Assembly (NCBI RefSeq): GCF_028293835.1
Contig: NZ_JAQGNX010000173.1
Location: 1 to 35,405, forward strand
Length of the DNA: 35,405 bases
Direction: 5' to 3'
Source of the DNA: Pseudomonas sp.
Lineage (GTDB): Bacteria > Pseudomonadota > Gammaproteobacteria > Pseudomonadales > Pseudomonadaceae
Positions 24,909-33,563 of the stretch are shown here, in pieces; within the stretch, counting starts at the first letter, position 1, and each line of letters opens with the position of its first letter. The notes under the pieces are model-generated. The model worked only from the letters and a program-made list of their open reading frames with translations. It did no database searches and was not told where the DNA came from. The position numbers and the translations under genes were made by a program.

Positions 24909-27230
24909 ATGACACGTACCCGCACTCCTCGTACCCCCCCAAAACGTCCCGCTGGCGGTCTTCGCCCCTGGTTAGGCTGGGCGATTAAGCTCAGCTTGGT
25001 CGGCCTGGTCGTGCTCGCCGGCTTCGCGGTCTACCTCGACGCGATCGTTCAGGAAAAGTTTTCCGGCAAGCGCTGGACCATTCCGGCCAAGGTCTATGCC
25101 CGCCCGCTAGAGCTGTTCGTCGGGCAAAAATTGTCTCAAGTTGATTTCCTGACGGAGCTTGACGCGCTGGGCTATCGCCGGGAAGCGGTGGCCAATGGAC
25201 CTGGTGCGGCGGCGGTAAGCGGCACCACGGTCGACTTGAATACCCGCGGTTTCCAGTTCTACGAAGGCACTGATCCTGCTCAGCAGGTTCGCGTGCGCTT
25301 TGCCGGTAACACGGTCGCTGCCTTGTCAGCGACCAATGGCTCGAAATTGTCGGTGGCTCGGCTGGAGCCGCTGATGATCGGCGGGCTGTATCCGAAAAAC
25401 CTCGAAGACCGCATTTTGATCAAGCTTGATCAGGCGCCGCCGTATCTGCTCGATACGCTGGTGACGGTCGAAGACCGGGATTTTTATCACCATTTCGGGG
25501 TGTCTCCCAAGTCGATCGCCCGGGCCTTCTGGGTCAACGCCTCTGCCGGGCAGATGCGCCAGGGTGGTAGTACGTTGACGCAACAGTTGGTCAAAAACTT
25601 CTACCTGACCAACGAACGCAGCCTTAGCCGTAAGTTGACCGAAGCGATGATGTCTGTGCTGCTGGAGATTCATTACAGCAAACAGGAAATTCTCGAGGCG
25701 TACCTCAACGAAGTTTTCCTTGGGCAGGACGGTCAGCGTGCGGTGCACGGCTTCGGTCTCGCCAGCCAGTATTTCTTCAGCCAGCCGCTGTCAGAACTCA
25801 AGTTGCATCAGGTGGCGCTGCTGGTGGGCATGGTCAAAGGTCCTTCTTATTACAATCCGCGTCGTTACCCCGACCGGGCGTTGGAGCGGCGCAATCTGGT
25901 GCTGGACCTTCTCGAGCAGCAGGGCGTAGCGACTGCGGATGTGGTCGCCGCCGCGAAGAAAATGCCGTTGGGTGTCAGCAAAATGGGCAGCCTGGCGGAC
26001 AGCTCGTTCCCGGACTTCCTCGATTTGGTCAAACGCCAGTTGCGTCAAGACTATCGCGACGAGGATTTGACCGAAGAAGGCCTGCGCATCTTCACCAGTT
26101 TCGATCCAATTCTGCAGATGAAGTCTGAAGCGGCAGTGACCGAAGCGTTCAAAAAAATGGATGGACGCAAGGGCGGTGACGAGGTGGAAACGGCCATGGT
26201 CGTGACCAACCCGGAGACCGGCGAAGTTCAAGCCCTAGTGGGCAGCCGTCAGGCGGGCTACGCCGGTTTCAACCGAGCGCTGGATGCCGTGCGGCCTATC
26301 GGCTCGCTGGTTAAGCCCGCTATATATCTGACGGCACTTGAGCAGCCGAGCAAATACACATTAACCAGCTGGATTGCCGACGAGCAATTCTCGGTCAAGG
26401 GCGCGGACGGCCAGGTCTGGAAGCCGCAAAACTTCGATCACAAGTCACACGGCAACATATTTCTGTATCAAGGCCTGGCGCACTCTTACAACTTGTCCTC
26501 GGCTAAACTGGGCCTGGAACTGGGCGTGCCTAGCGTGTTCAAAACCCTCGCCAAGTTGGGTATCAGCCGCGATTGGCCGGTATATCCGTCGATGCTGTTG
26601 GGCGCAGGCAGTCTCAGTCCGATTGAAGTGGCGACCATGTATCAGACCATTGCCAACGGCGGATTCAATACGCCGATGCGCGGTATCCGCAGCGTACTGA
26701 CTGCTGAAGGTGAACCGCTCAAACGGTATCCGTTCCAGATTCAGCAACGCTTCGATCCAGGGTCTATCTATCTGCTGCAAAATGCCATGCAGCGGGTGAT
26801 GCGAGAAGGGACGGGCAAGTCGGCTTATAGCCAACTGCCGAGCACGTTGAATCTGGCGGGTAAAAGTGGCACAACGAACGATTCGCGTGATAGCTGGTTC
26901 GCCGGTTTCAGCCAGGATTTGTTGGCGGTGGTCTGGGTCGGTCGCGACGATAACGCCCAAACACCATTCACCGGTGCTACCGGTGCGTTGCAGATATGGA
27001 CCAGCTTCATGCGTCGGGCCGATCCGCTCTCGCTGGATACCGCGCAACCCGATAATGTGGTTCAGGCCTGGATCAATTCCAGCACTGGCCAAGGCTCTGA
27101 TTCGTCCTGCCCGGGCGCGGTGCAGATGCCGTATATTCGCGGCAGTGAACCGGCACCCGGCACTGCCTGTGGCGGCGTTCCTGCCGCAGCCGACTCAGTC
27201 ATGGACTGGGTTAAAGGCTGGTTGAAATAA
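24909..27230 (+). CDS. mrcB: Penicillin-binding protein 1B (class A PBP)
   Basis: Bifunctional peptidoglycan polymerase/crosslinker in the inner membrane. The 773 residues read as: basic cytoplasmic tail 1-28; one transmembrane helix about 31-48 (LSLVGLVVLAGFAVYL); UB2H-type domain; glycosyltransferase domain with catalytic E188 in VEDRDFYHHFG and GGSTLTQQLVKN; and transpeptidase domain with S466 in IGSLVKP, SYN, and KSGTTND (K652). All active-site motifs are intact. The start MTRTRTPRTPP matches Pseudomonas PBP1b; no ribosome binding site is visible. lpoP, its activator, begins 16 bases after the stop. Confidence 0.97.
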   Translation: MTRTRTPRTPPKRPAGGLRPWLGWAIKLSLVGLVVLAGFAVYLDAIVQEKFSGKRWTIPAKVYARPLELFVGQKLSQVDFLTELDALGYRREAVANGPGAAAVSGTTVDLNTRGFQFYEGTDPAQQVRVRFAGNTVAALSATNGSKLSVARLEPLMIGGLYPKNLEDRILIKLDQAPPYLLDTLVTVEDRDFYHHFGVSPKSIARAFWVNASAGQMRQGGSTLTQQLVKNFYLTNERSLSRKLTEAMMSVLLEIHYSKQEILEAYLNEVFLGQDGQRAVHGFGLASQYFFSQPLSELKLHQVALLVGMVKGPSYYNPRRYPDRALERRNLVLDLLEQQGVATADVVAAAKKMPLGVSKMGSLADSSFPDFLDLVKRQLRQDYRDEDLTEEGLRIFTSFDPILQMKSEAAVTEAFKKMDGRKGGDEVETAMVVTNPETGEVQALVGSRQAGYAGFNRALDAVRPIGSLVKPAIYLTALEQPSKYTLTSWIADEQFSVKGADGQVWKPQNFDHKSHGNIFLYQGLAHSYNLSSAKLGLELGVPSVFKTLAKLGISRDWPVYPSMLLGAGSLSPIEVATMYQTIANGGFNTPMRGIRSVLTAEGEPLKRYPFQIQQRFDPGSIYLLQNAMQRVMREGTGKSAYSQLPSTLNLAGKSGTTNDSRDSWFAGFSQDLLAVVWVGRDDNAQTPFTGATGALQIWTSFMRRADPLSLDTAQPDNVVQAWINSSTGQGSDSSCPGAVQMPYIRGSEPAPGTACGGVPAAADSVMDWVKGWLK

Positions 27231-27246
27231 GCAAAGAGGATGTGAC

Positions 27247-27990
27247 GTGAATAAGTGGTTGATTCCAGCTTTAACAGCGGTGGCTTTGCTTAGCGGCTGC
27301 GCTACCGAACAGCGTGGCTCTATCCCGGTAGAAGATTCCGGCAGCAAGGTTTCCAATAGCGAACGTGTGCAGGGCAATGGCGGCTATCGCCAGAGTGCCC
27401 CGCAGCAGCAACAGCAGCCGCAAGCTGATTCTCAGGATTCCGGTGTGACGGTAATGGTTCCGGGCGGAGGTGGTGCTCCGATTCAGAGCTACCCGGCTTC
27501 CACCGGGGCGCCTCAGTTCAATACCAGCCCCATTGATACCGCGCCGATCAATACCGCACCAATCGATACCGCTCCAGTAAATGCGGCACCGATCAACAAC
27601 AGCTACAACTCCACCGCGCCGACAGGGATTCCAAGTAGCGGTGGCGGCTTGTCTGCGGATGAGCAGCTTGACGGCCCGGTACTTTCGTTGCTCACCACTG
27701 CCCAACAGCAGCAAGCCAGCGGCGACCTGAACGGTGCTTCGTCCAGCCTGGAACGCGCACAACGAGTAGCGCCGCGCGAGCCCCAAGTACTGTTCCGTCT
27801 GGCGCAAGTACGTTTGTCCCAGGGCGATGCGCCACAAGCGGAGCAACTTGCACGCCGGGCCCTGACCTACGCCAATGGTCGGCCCGATTTGCAGGCCAGC
27901 TTGTGGGGTTTGATCGCTCAATGCCGAGCGAAACAGGGTGATGCGGCGGGTGCGGCATCGGCACGTCAAAAAGCGGGGACTGGTTCCTGA
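27247..27990 (+). CDS. lpoP: Outer-membrane lipoprotein activator of PBP1b (LpoP-type)
   Basis: A 247-residue lipoprotein. GTG start with AGAGGAT upstream. The signal peptide ends at the lipobox LLSGC (C18). It is followed by a long Q/P/S-rich linker with a run of five-residue [I/F/V][D/N]TAP repeats, about residues 91-115, and a C-terminal domain (about 135-247) of helical TPR-type repeats. In P. aeruginosa the TPR lipoprotein encoded next to ponB activates PBP1b, taking the role that LpoB has in enterics. Position just after mrcB and this domain order support the same role. The linker would let it reach through the peptidoglycan layer. Its stop overlaps the YqcC start by 1 base. Confidence 0.88.
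   Translation: MNKWLIPALTAVALLSGCATEQRGSIPVEDSGSKVSNSERVQGNGGYRQSAPQQQQQPQADSQDSGVTVMVPGGGGAPIQSYPASTGAPQFNTSPIDTAPINTAPIDTAPVNAAPINNSYNSTAPTGIPSSGGGLSADEQLDGPVLSLLTTAQQQQASGDLNGASSSLERAQRVAPREPQVLFRLAQVRLSQGDAPQAEQLARRALTYANGRPDLQASLWGLIAQCRAKQGDAAGAASARQKAGTGS
27517..27591 (+). repeat. 15-bp tandem repeats (about five units) in the lpoP linker
   Basis: Five consecutive imperfect 15-base units, for example ATTGATACCGCGCCG, ATCAATACCGCACCA and ATCGATACCGCTCCA. Each encodes a [I/F/V][D/N]TAP-like pentapeptide. Third-position differences between units show that they have drifted, so recent slippage is unlikely, but the linker length may differ among strains. Confidence 0.85.
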
Positions 27991-28316
27991 TGGACAAACG
28001 CTTTCCGCAAGTCGCAGAACAATTGCTGCTGATTGAGCGTGAGTTGCGGGTTTTGGGATGGTGGCGTGACGCGCCCCCAAGCCCCGAAGCATTGGCCAGT
28101 AATGAGCCTTTTGCGGTCGATCAGATGGATTTTGATCAGTGGTTGCAGTGGATATTTCTGCCACGCATGAAGGTTATTCTGGAGCGGGACCTGCCGCTGC
28201 CTAATGCGTCGGGCATCCTGGAAATGGCCGAGATGGTGTACGCGGGCCAGCAGCAAACCCACACGCTTCAGCAGTTACTGGCCCAGTTTGATCGGTTGAT
28301 CGTCGAAACCCGTTAG
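27990..28316 (+). CDS. YqcC family protein (DUF446)
   Basis: A 108-residue all-helical protein of the YqcC family. It has the FDQWLQWIFLPRMK centre and an LRVLGWW near the N-terminus that mark the family. No signal peptide; no known function (in other bacteria it is encoded near truC). ATG overlaps the lpoP stop by one base, so it is translated with lpoP; that link to mrcB-lpoP is positional only. A hairpin lies after the stop. Confidence 0.88.
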   Translation: MDKRFPQVAEQLLLIERELRVLGWWRDAPPSPEALASNEPFAVDQMDFDQWLQWIFLPRMKVILERDLPLPNASGILEMAEMVYAGQQQTHTLQQLLAQFDRLIVETR

Positions 28317-28333
28317 GTGTCGATGCACGATAC

Positions 28334-28360
28334 GGCCTACGCCAGGGTGTCTGGCGGGCC
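28334..28360. terminator. Possible bidirectional terminator between yqcC and the DUF4124 gene
   Basis: GGCC-TA-CGCCAG, loop GGTGT, CTGGCG-GGCC forms a 10-bp stem with a 2-base bulge. It lies 18 bases after the YqcC stop and right next to the stop of the convergent DUF4124 gene. Only a weak TTATT follows on the plus strand. Confidence 0.4.
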
Positions 28361-28801
28361 TTATTGGCAGTTGTCTTCTATCGCCTTTTCAGCTTCGGCA
28401 GTACGCGTCTCACGTTCTTCGTCAGTCAAGCGTCGGGTTACACCGTTTATGTCCAGACGTGCCCGCGGATTATTTCGCAACTGAGCCAGGTTCATCCTTA
28501 CGGCTTCGCAATACGTGGCCCGCTTGGCTTCCTGAACAGCTACCTGCTTTTTAACCTTGGCGTCTATCGCGTCTTGTTCAGACTGTGCTTTGTAGCCGTT
28601 TTCTGGCAGCGGAGGGAGCGGCTTTGGCGGCGGCGGTGGCGGCAATTGCTTGATATCAATCTGCTGCACGGACTGGTTGACGGGTGGCTGTGAATCAAAA
28701 TGGGTCTGACCTTGGGCGTCGACCCACTTATAGATTTGGCCTGCCTGGCAGACAGCGCTCAGTGAGCACAGCAGGGCCACCGCTAAAATCCTGCAACGCA
28801 T
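28361..28801 (-). CDS. DUF4124 domain-containing secreted protein
   Basis: A 146-residue protein with a Sec signal peptide (MRCRILAVALLCSLSAVCQA, cleavage after QA). It is followed by the DUF4124 core GQIYKWVDAQGQTHFDSQPP, a proline-rich segment (PPPPPPKPLPPLP), and a charged C-terminal helix ending in NCQ. DUF4124 proteins are periplasmic, of unknown function. Two cysteines (residue about 98 and the penultimate residue) might bridge. It diverges from ilvI across a 402-base gap and converges with yqcC. Confidence 0.9.
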   Translation of the reverse strand: MRCRILAVALLCSLSAVCQAGQIYKWVDAQGQTHFDSQPPVNQSVQQIDIKQLPPPPPPKPLPPLPENGYKAQSEQDAIDAKVKKQVAVQEAKRATYCEAVRMNLAQLRNNPRARLDINGVTRRLTDEERETRTAEAEKAIEDNCQ

Positions 28802-29203
28802 GGTGCTTCCTTTGATGACTTCGCACTCGGCAACCTACCATAACTGCGGGGTCGGGACCGTGAATCAGTGAATTTTCATGCTGTTAGTCGGAAGAAAGCG
28901 CACGGATGACTTGACTTGGCCAGGTGTAATCACAACAATCCCAAGTTCGCTGAAGACGGACTGCCAGAAGCAGGCCATATCAGTAGATCATGAGGCGCAC
29001 ATCCGCGCCGACCTGTAACACCCGCAACGCGTTACCTCGCGCTGGGTGGGAAGGCCCCGCAACACTTGGGGACCTCCCAATACTTGCTCAGTCAGTGCTG
29101 ACGTAGTCGGCGACCACCGTCGCTCATGCTCTGCCAAGCAGTAAACCTAATTAAGATCCGTCCCGCGTGTGGACGGCATTCTGGCGTTTCAGAGGTGGAC
29201 AAC
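28802..29203 (+). other. Long leader / promoter region upstream of ilvI
   Basis: About 400 bases without a clear gene. It holds a strong hairpin at 29047-29079 (11 base pairs with two bulges: TGGGAAGGCCCC / GGGGACCTCCCA, 9-base loop), about 125 bases before the ilvI start, and a weaker GTAAC/GTTAC dyad at 29015-29035. A frame from 29126 is in frame with ilvI and has isoleucine, leucine and valine codons but no leader-peptide-like run followed by a T-tailed terminator. No clear promoter boxes were found. The transcription start, and any regulation by leader RNA, remain open. Confidence 0.4.
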
Positions 29204-30928
29204 GTGGAGCTTTTATCTGGCGGGGAAATGATTGTCCGCTTTTTGCGTGACGAAGGCGTCAAGCATATCTATGGGTACCCTGGTGGTGCCGCATTGCATA
29301 TCTACGACGCACTGTTTAAAGAGCCTGCTGTAGAACACATCCTGGTTCGCCATGAGCAGGCCGCTACTCACATGGCCGATGGCTATGCGCGGGCGACCGG
29401 CAAGGCGGGTGTCGTACTGGTGACCTCCGGTCCTGGTGCGACCAATGTCATCACCGGTATCGCCACGGCGTACATGGACTCGATCCCGATGGTGATCCTG
29501 ACCGCTCAGGTGCCAAGCACCATGGTCGGCACCGATGCGTTCCAGGAAACCGACATGATCGGTATCTCCAGGCCGATCGTGAAGCACAGCTTCATGATCA
29601 AGCACGCTTCGGAAATTCCTGAGGTGTTGAAGAAAGCGTTCTATCTGGCGCAGTCCGGACGTCCTGGTCCGGTCGTGGTCGATATCCCGAAAGACATGAC
29701 CAACCCTGCTGAAAAATTCGAATACGTGTTTCCGAAAAAAGCCAAGCTGCGCTCTTACAGCCCGGCTGTTCGTGGGCATTCGGGTCAGATCCGCAAGGCC
29801 GTGGAAATGTTGTTGGCGGCCAAGCGACCGATCATTTATGCCGGCGGCGGCGTAATTTTGGGCCATGGCTCTGCGCCGTTGACCGAGTTGGCGCAGCTGC
29901 TCAACGTACCCGTGACCAATACCCTGATGGGTCTGGGCGCGTATCCAGGCACTGATCGGCAGTTTCTGGGCATGCTCGGCATGCACGGCAGCTATACCGC
30001 TAACCTGGCGATGCACCATGCCGACGTGATTTTGGCGGTCGGCGCGCGTTTCGATGACCGTGTCATCAACGGGCCGTCCAAGTTCTGCCCGAACGCCAAA
30101 ATCATCCATGTCGATATCGACCCCGCATCGATTTCCAAAACCATCAAGGCCGATGTACCTATCGTGGGGCCGGTGGAGAGTGTGTTGACAGAAATGGTCG
30201 CGACTCTCAAGGAAATCGGCGAAGTCCCTAATCAGGAATCGGTTGCCAGTTGGTGGAAGCAAGTCGAAGAGTGGCGCGGTGGCCGCGATATGTTCCCTTA
30301 CAATAAGGGTGATGGCAGCAGCATCAAGCCACAGACCGTGATCGAGACGCTTAGTGAAGTAACACGTGGCGACGCGTATGTGACTTCCGACGTGGGTCAG
30401 CATCAAATGTTCGCGGCGCAGTACTACCGGTTCAATAAGCCTAATCGCTGGATCAACTCCGGTGGCCTGGGCACCATGGGCTTCGGTTTTCCAGCGGCCA
30501 TGGGCGTCAAACTGAGCTTCCCGGACGCCGACGTTGCCTGTGTGACCGGTGAAGGCAGCATCCAGATGAACATCCAGGAGTTGTCGACCTGTCTGCAGCA
30601 CGACCTGCCAGTGAAGATCATTTTGCTGAACAACGGCGTGCTCGGCATGGTCCGGCAATGGCAGGACATGAACTATGGCTCGCGTCACTCCCATTCCTAC
30701 ATGGAATCGTTGCCTGACTTCGTCAAGCTGGCTGAAGCCTACGGTCACGTTGGTATGCGCATCACCGATCTGAAAGATTTGAAGCCGATGATGGAGCAAG
30801 CGTTCGCCATGAAAGATCGTCTGGTGTTCATCGACATCAAGGTCGACGCCAGCGAGCACGTCTATCCCATGCATATCAAAGACGGCTCGATGCGCGATAT
30901 GTGGCTGAGCAAGACGGAGCGGACATAA
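29204..30928 (+). CDS. ilvI: Acetolactate synthase, large catalytic subunit (AHAS III type)
   Basis: Catalyses the first common step of isoleucine, leucine and valine synthesis with thiamine diphosphate, FAD and Mg. A GTG start at 29204 (VELLSGGEMIVRFL) gives 574 residues, the standard size; the frame extends 26 codons further upstream, but that part is not conserved. AGAGG lies 8 bases before the GTG. The thiamine glutamate is E51 (VRHEQAATHMADGYARATG), and the cofactor motif GEGSIQMNIQEL...LLNN is complete. ilvH begins 1 base after the stop. Confidence 0.96.
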   Translation: MELLSGGEMIVRFLRDEGVKHIYGYPGGAALHIYDALFKEPAVEHILVRHEQAATHMADGYARATGKAGVVLVTSGPGATNVITGIATAYMDSIPMVILTAQVPSTMVGTDAFQETDMIGISRPIVKHSFMIKHASEIPEVLKKAFYLAQSGRPGPVVVDIPKDMTNPAEKFEYVFPKKAKLRSYSPAVRGHSGQIRKAVEMLLAAKRPIIYAGGGVILGHGSAPLTELAQLLNVPVTNTLMGLGAYPGTDRQFLGMLGMHGSYTANLAMHHADVILAVGARFDDRVINGPSKFCPNAKIIHVDIDPASISKTIKADVPIVGPVESVLTEMVATLKEIGEVPNQESVASWWKQVEEWRGGRDMFPYNKGDGSSIKPQTVIETLSEVTRGDAYVTSDVGQHQMFAAQYYRFNKPNRWINSGGLGTMGFGFPAAMGVKLSFPDADVACVTGEGSIQMNIQELSTCLQHDLPVKIILLNNGVLGMVRQWQDMNYGSRHSHSYMESLPDFVKLAEAYGHVGMRITDLKDLKPMMEQAFAMKDRLVFIDIKVDASEHVYPMHIKDGSMRDMWLSKTERT

Positions 30929-30929
30929 T

Positions 30930-31421
30930 ATGCGGCACATTATTTCGTTACTGCTGGAAAACGAACCCGGCGCGTTGTCGCGCGTGGTGGGCTTGTTCTC
31001 CCAGCGCAACTACAACATCGAAAGTCTGACCGTTGCGCCTACTGAAGACCCGACTTTGTCGCGTCTGACGCTGACCACGGTGGGGCACGATGAAGTCATC
31101 GAGCAGATCACTAAAAACCTCAATAAGCTGATTGAGGTGGTCAAGCTGGTTGATCTGTCCGAGAGCGCCCACATCGAGCGTGAGCTGATGCTGGTCAAGG
31201 TCAAGGCTACCGGCGCCCAGCGGGCCGAGATCAAGCGCACCACGGATATCTTTCGCGGGCAGATCGTTGACGTAACCAGTAGCGTTTATACCGTGCAACT
31301 GGCAGGAACAAGCGACAAACTGGACAGCTTCATTCAGGCCATTGGTACTTCTGCCATCCTGGAAACGGTACGCAGCGGCGTGACGGGCATTGCCCGTGGC
31401 GACAAAGTACTGAGCATCTAA
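30930..31421 (+). CDS. ilvH: Acetolactate synthase, small regulatory subunit
   Basis: The 163-residue subunit binds valine and gives feedback inhibition of ilvI. The N-terminal ACT domain (ISLLLENEPGALSRVVGLFSQRNYNIESL) has the conserved valine-binding glycine/asparagine pattern, and the C-terminal domain (from about residue 80) is the second ACT-like part that dimerises and contacts the large subunit. Start is one base after the ilvI TAA; GGAG lies about 12 bases upstream, so coupling is likely. ilvC follows after a 47-base gap. Confidence 0.97.
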   Translation: MRHIISLLLENEPGALSRVVGLFSQRNYNIESLTVAPTEDPTLSRLTLTTVGHDEVIEQITKNLNKLIEVVKLVDLSESAHIERELMLVKVKATGAQRAEIKRTTDIFRGQIVDVTSSVYTVQLAGTSDKLDSFIQAIGTSAILETVRSGVTGIARGDKVLSI

Positions 31422-31468
31422 CTCAAATTTGACAATGGCCTGAATGGCCAAGATAACAGGGGTATTTC

Positions 31469-32485
31469 ATGAAAGTTTATTACGACAAAGACTGCGACCT
31501 TTCGATCATCCAGGGCAAAAAAGTCGCCATCATCGGCTACGGTTCCCAAGGCCACGCTCAAGCGTGCAACCTGAAAGACTCTGGCGTAGATGTCACTGTT
31601 GGCCTGCGTAAAGGTTCGTCTACTGTCGCCAAGGCTGAAGCTCATGGCTTGAAAGTGACTGACGTTGCTTCCGCTGTGGCCGCTGCTGACCTGGTCATGA
31701 TCCTGACTCCGGACGAGTTCCAATCCCAGCTGTATCGTGACGAAATCGAGCCTAACCTGAAGAATGGCGCCACTCTGGCCTTCTCCCACGGTTTCGCGAT
31801 TCACTACAACCAGGTTGTTCCGCGTGCCGATCTCGACGTGATCATGATCGCGCCGAAAGCACCGGGTCACACCGTGCGTTCCGAGTTCGTCAAGGGCGCA
31901 GGTATTCCTGACCTGATCGCGATCTATCAAGATGCGTCGGGCAACGCTAAAAACGTAGCACTGTCCTACGCCTCGGGCGTTGGTGGTGGCCGTACCGGTA
32001 TCATCGAAACGACCTTCAAAGACGAAACTGAAACCGACCTGTTTGGCGAACAAGCCGTGCTGTGCGGCGGTACCGTTGAGTTGGTAAAAGCAGGCTTCGA
32101 AACACTGGTTGAAGCCGGTTACGCGCCAGAAATGGCTTACTTCGAGTGCTTGCACGAATTGAAGTTGATCGTTGACCTCATGTACGAAGGCGGTATCGCC
32201 AACATGAACTACTCGATCTCCAACAACGCTGAGTACGGCGAATACGTGACCGGTCCTGAAGTCATCAACGCTGAATCGCGTCAGGCCATGCGCAACGCTC
32301 TGAAACGCATTCAGGACGGTGAGTACGCCAAGATGTTCATCAGCGAAGGCGCCACCGGCTATCCTTCGATGACCGCCAAGCGTCGTAACAACGCTAACCA
32401 CGGCATCGAAATCATCGGCGAGAAATTGCGCTCGATGATGCCTTGGATCGGCGCTAACAAAATCGTCGACAGAACCAAGAACTGA
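31469..32485 (+). CDS. ilvC: Ketol-acid reductoisomerase (NADP+)
   Basis: Second step of branched-chain synthesis: rearranges and reduces acetolactate with NADPH and Mg. The 338-residue class I enzyme has the dinucleotide motif GYGSQGHAQACNLKDSG, LRKGS as NADPH phosphate-contact loop, and the Mg-binding DLFGEQAVLCGG and ECLHELKLIVDLMYEGG. AGGGG lies ahead of the ATG. It follows ilvIH in the same direction and shares their route; it ends in a strong terminator. Confidence 0.98.
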   Translation: MKVYYDKDCDLSIIQGKKVAIIGYGSQGHAQACNLKDSGVDVTVGLRKGSSTVAKAEAHGLKVTDVASAVAAADLVMILTPDEFQSQLYRDEIEPNLKNGATLAFSHGFAIHYNQVVPRADLDVIMIAPKAPGHTVRSEFVKGAGIPDLIAIYQDASGNAKNVALSYASGVGGGRTGIIETTFKDETETDLFGEQAVLCGGTVELVKAGFETLVEAGYAPEMAYFECLHELKLIVDLMYEGGIANMNYSISNNAEYGEYVTGPEVINAESRQAMRNALKRIQDGEYAKMFISEGATGYPSMTAKRRNNANHGIEIIGEKLRSMMPWIGANKIVDRTKN

Positions 32486-32513
32486 TTTCAGTCCTTACGG
32501 TTTTCGTTGTAGG

Positions 32514-32539
32514 AAAACGCGGCTTCGGCCGCGTTTTTT
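32514..32539 (+). terminator. Intrinsic terminator after ilvC
   Basis: AAACGCGGC-TTCG-GCCGCGTTT, a 9-bp stem with a stable tetraloop followed by TTT, 28 bases after the ilvC stop. It closes the ilvIHC unit before pssA. Confidence 0.93.
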
Positions 32540-32641
32540 CGTTTTGCGGCACGCTTCTGGTATAAAGCTGCATCGTTTGACAACGAACCTTCGTTGCAGA
32601 CATCTATTGAAACTCTCCACCCCGCTGCAAGGTAACTGTCC

Positions 32642-33499
32642 ATGAGCGAACGTCCCGAAGAGCCAAACCAGGCCTCTGACGCCGAAAGCCTGCTACCCAT
32701 CGATGAACATATTGAAGAAGGTCATGATGCCGAAGGACGTAAAGTCCGGCATCGAGGGATCTATCTGCTGCCTAATCTGTTCACTACCGCGAATCTGTTT
32801 GCCGGCTTCTACTCCATTATCAGCTCGATGAGTGCGCAAAGCGCGATCAGCGCGGGAGACCCGGCCACAGCGAGCAAGTACTTTGGCTTCTCTGCCATCG
32901 CTATTTTTATTGCCATGGTGCTCGACGGCCTTGATGGTCGAGTGGCACGCATGACTAACACGCAAAGCGCTTTCGGTGCCGAATACGATTCCTTGGCCGA
33001 CATGGTTGCTTTTGGCGTTGCGCCGGCCTTGTTGGCGTTTGGCTGGGCATTGGGTGACATGGGTAAAGTCGGCTGGATGGTTGCATTCATCTACGTCGCT
33101 GGTGCCGCGTTACGTTTGGCGCGCTTCAACACCCAGGTCGGCAAGGCAGACAAGCGCTACTTCATCGGTCTGGCCAGTCCGGCTGCGGCGGGTGTAGTCG
33201 CCGGGCTCGTCTGGTCGTTCAGCGATTACGGGATCCAGGGGTCGAAGATGTCGTTCCTGGTCGCGTTGTTAGTAGCGGCGGCTGGTATGTTGATGGTCAG
33301 CAATATCAAATACAACAGTTTCAAGGAACTGGACCTAAAAGGGCGCGTGCCGTTCGTTGCCATTCTCGCTGTGGTGTTGGTATTCGCGGTGGTGTTCAGT
33401 GATCCTCCGCGCATCCTGTTGCTGATATTCCTCGCGTACGCAGCGTCTGGTCCGGTTCAATATTTGTTACGACTGCGTCGTCATAAATCGGCTGAGTAA
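32642..33499 (+). CDS. pssA: CDP-diacylglycerol-serine O-phosphatidyltransferase
   Basis: Makes phosphatidylserine from CDP-diacylglycerol and serine in the inner membrane. The 285-residue protein has a polar acidic N-terminus of about 40 residues, then several hydrophobic segments. The CDP-alcohol phosphotransferase motif DG-x2-AR-x8-G-x3-D-x3-D is complete, read in DGRVAR...FGAEYDSLAD. It is therefore the type II (integral membrane, Bacillus-like) enzyme and not the peripheral E. coli type. AAGG lies 8 bases before the ATG. A perfect 7-bp dyad CAACGAA-CC-TTCGTTG occurs at 32581-32596 in the leader. Confidence 0.95.
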   Translation: MSERPEEPNQASDAESLLPIDEHIEEGHDAEGRKVRHRGIYLLPNLFTTANLFAGFYSIISSMSAQSAISAGDPATASKYFGFSAIAIFIAMVLDGLDGRVARMTNTQSAFGAEYDSLADMVAFGVAPALLAFGWALGDMGKVGWMVAFIYVAGAALRLARFNTQVGKADKRYFIGLASPAAAGVVAGLVWSFSDYGIQGSKMSFLVALLVAAAGMLMVSNIKYNSFKELDLKGRVPFVAILAVVLVFAVVFSDPPRILLLIFLAYAASGPVQYLLRLRRHKSAE

Positions 33500-33563
33500 G
33501 CTGTAATTTCCCCCATACTCCACAGTCTATTGGTGCACGTGCCCCCAACGCTGTGGAGTCATC

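Noticed and set aside
27271..28164. A 297-codon minus-strand frame opposite lpoP and yqcC
   Set aside because: Repeats in it only mirror the lpoP linker repeats; no start signal or domain.
29126..29203. N-terminal extension of ilvI from the upstream ATG, or a branched-chain leader peptide
   Set aside because: Known large subunits start at the GTG coding for VELLSGGEM. The upstream codons contain some Ile/Leu/Val but are in frame with the gene and no terminator/antiterminator pair follows.
29213..31009. A 598-codon open frame on the minus strand opposite ilvI
   Set aside because: It is the mirror of a strongly conserved gene; its product is rich in His, Arg and Asp as expected of antisense frames in GC-rich DNA, with no domain or ribosome binding site.
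31418..32401. A 327-codon minus-strand frame opposite ilvC
   Set aside because: Antisense shadow of a clear ilvC gene; no family resemblance.
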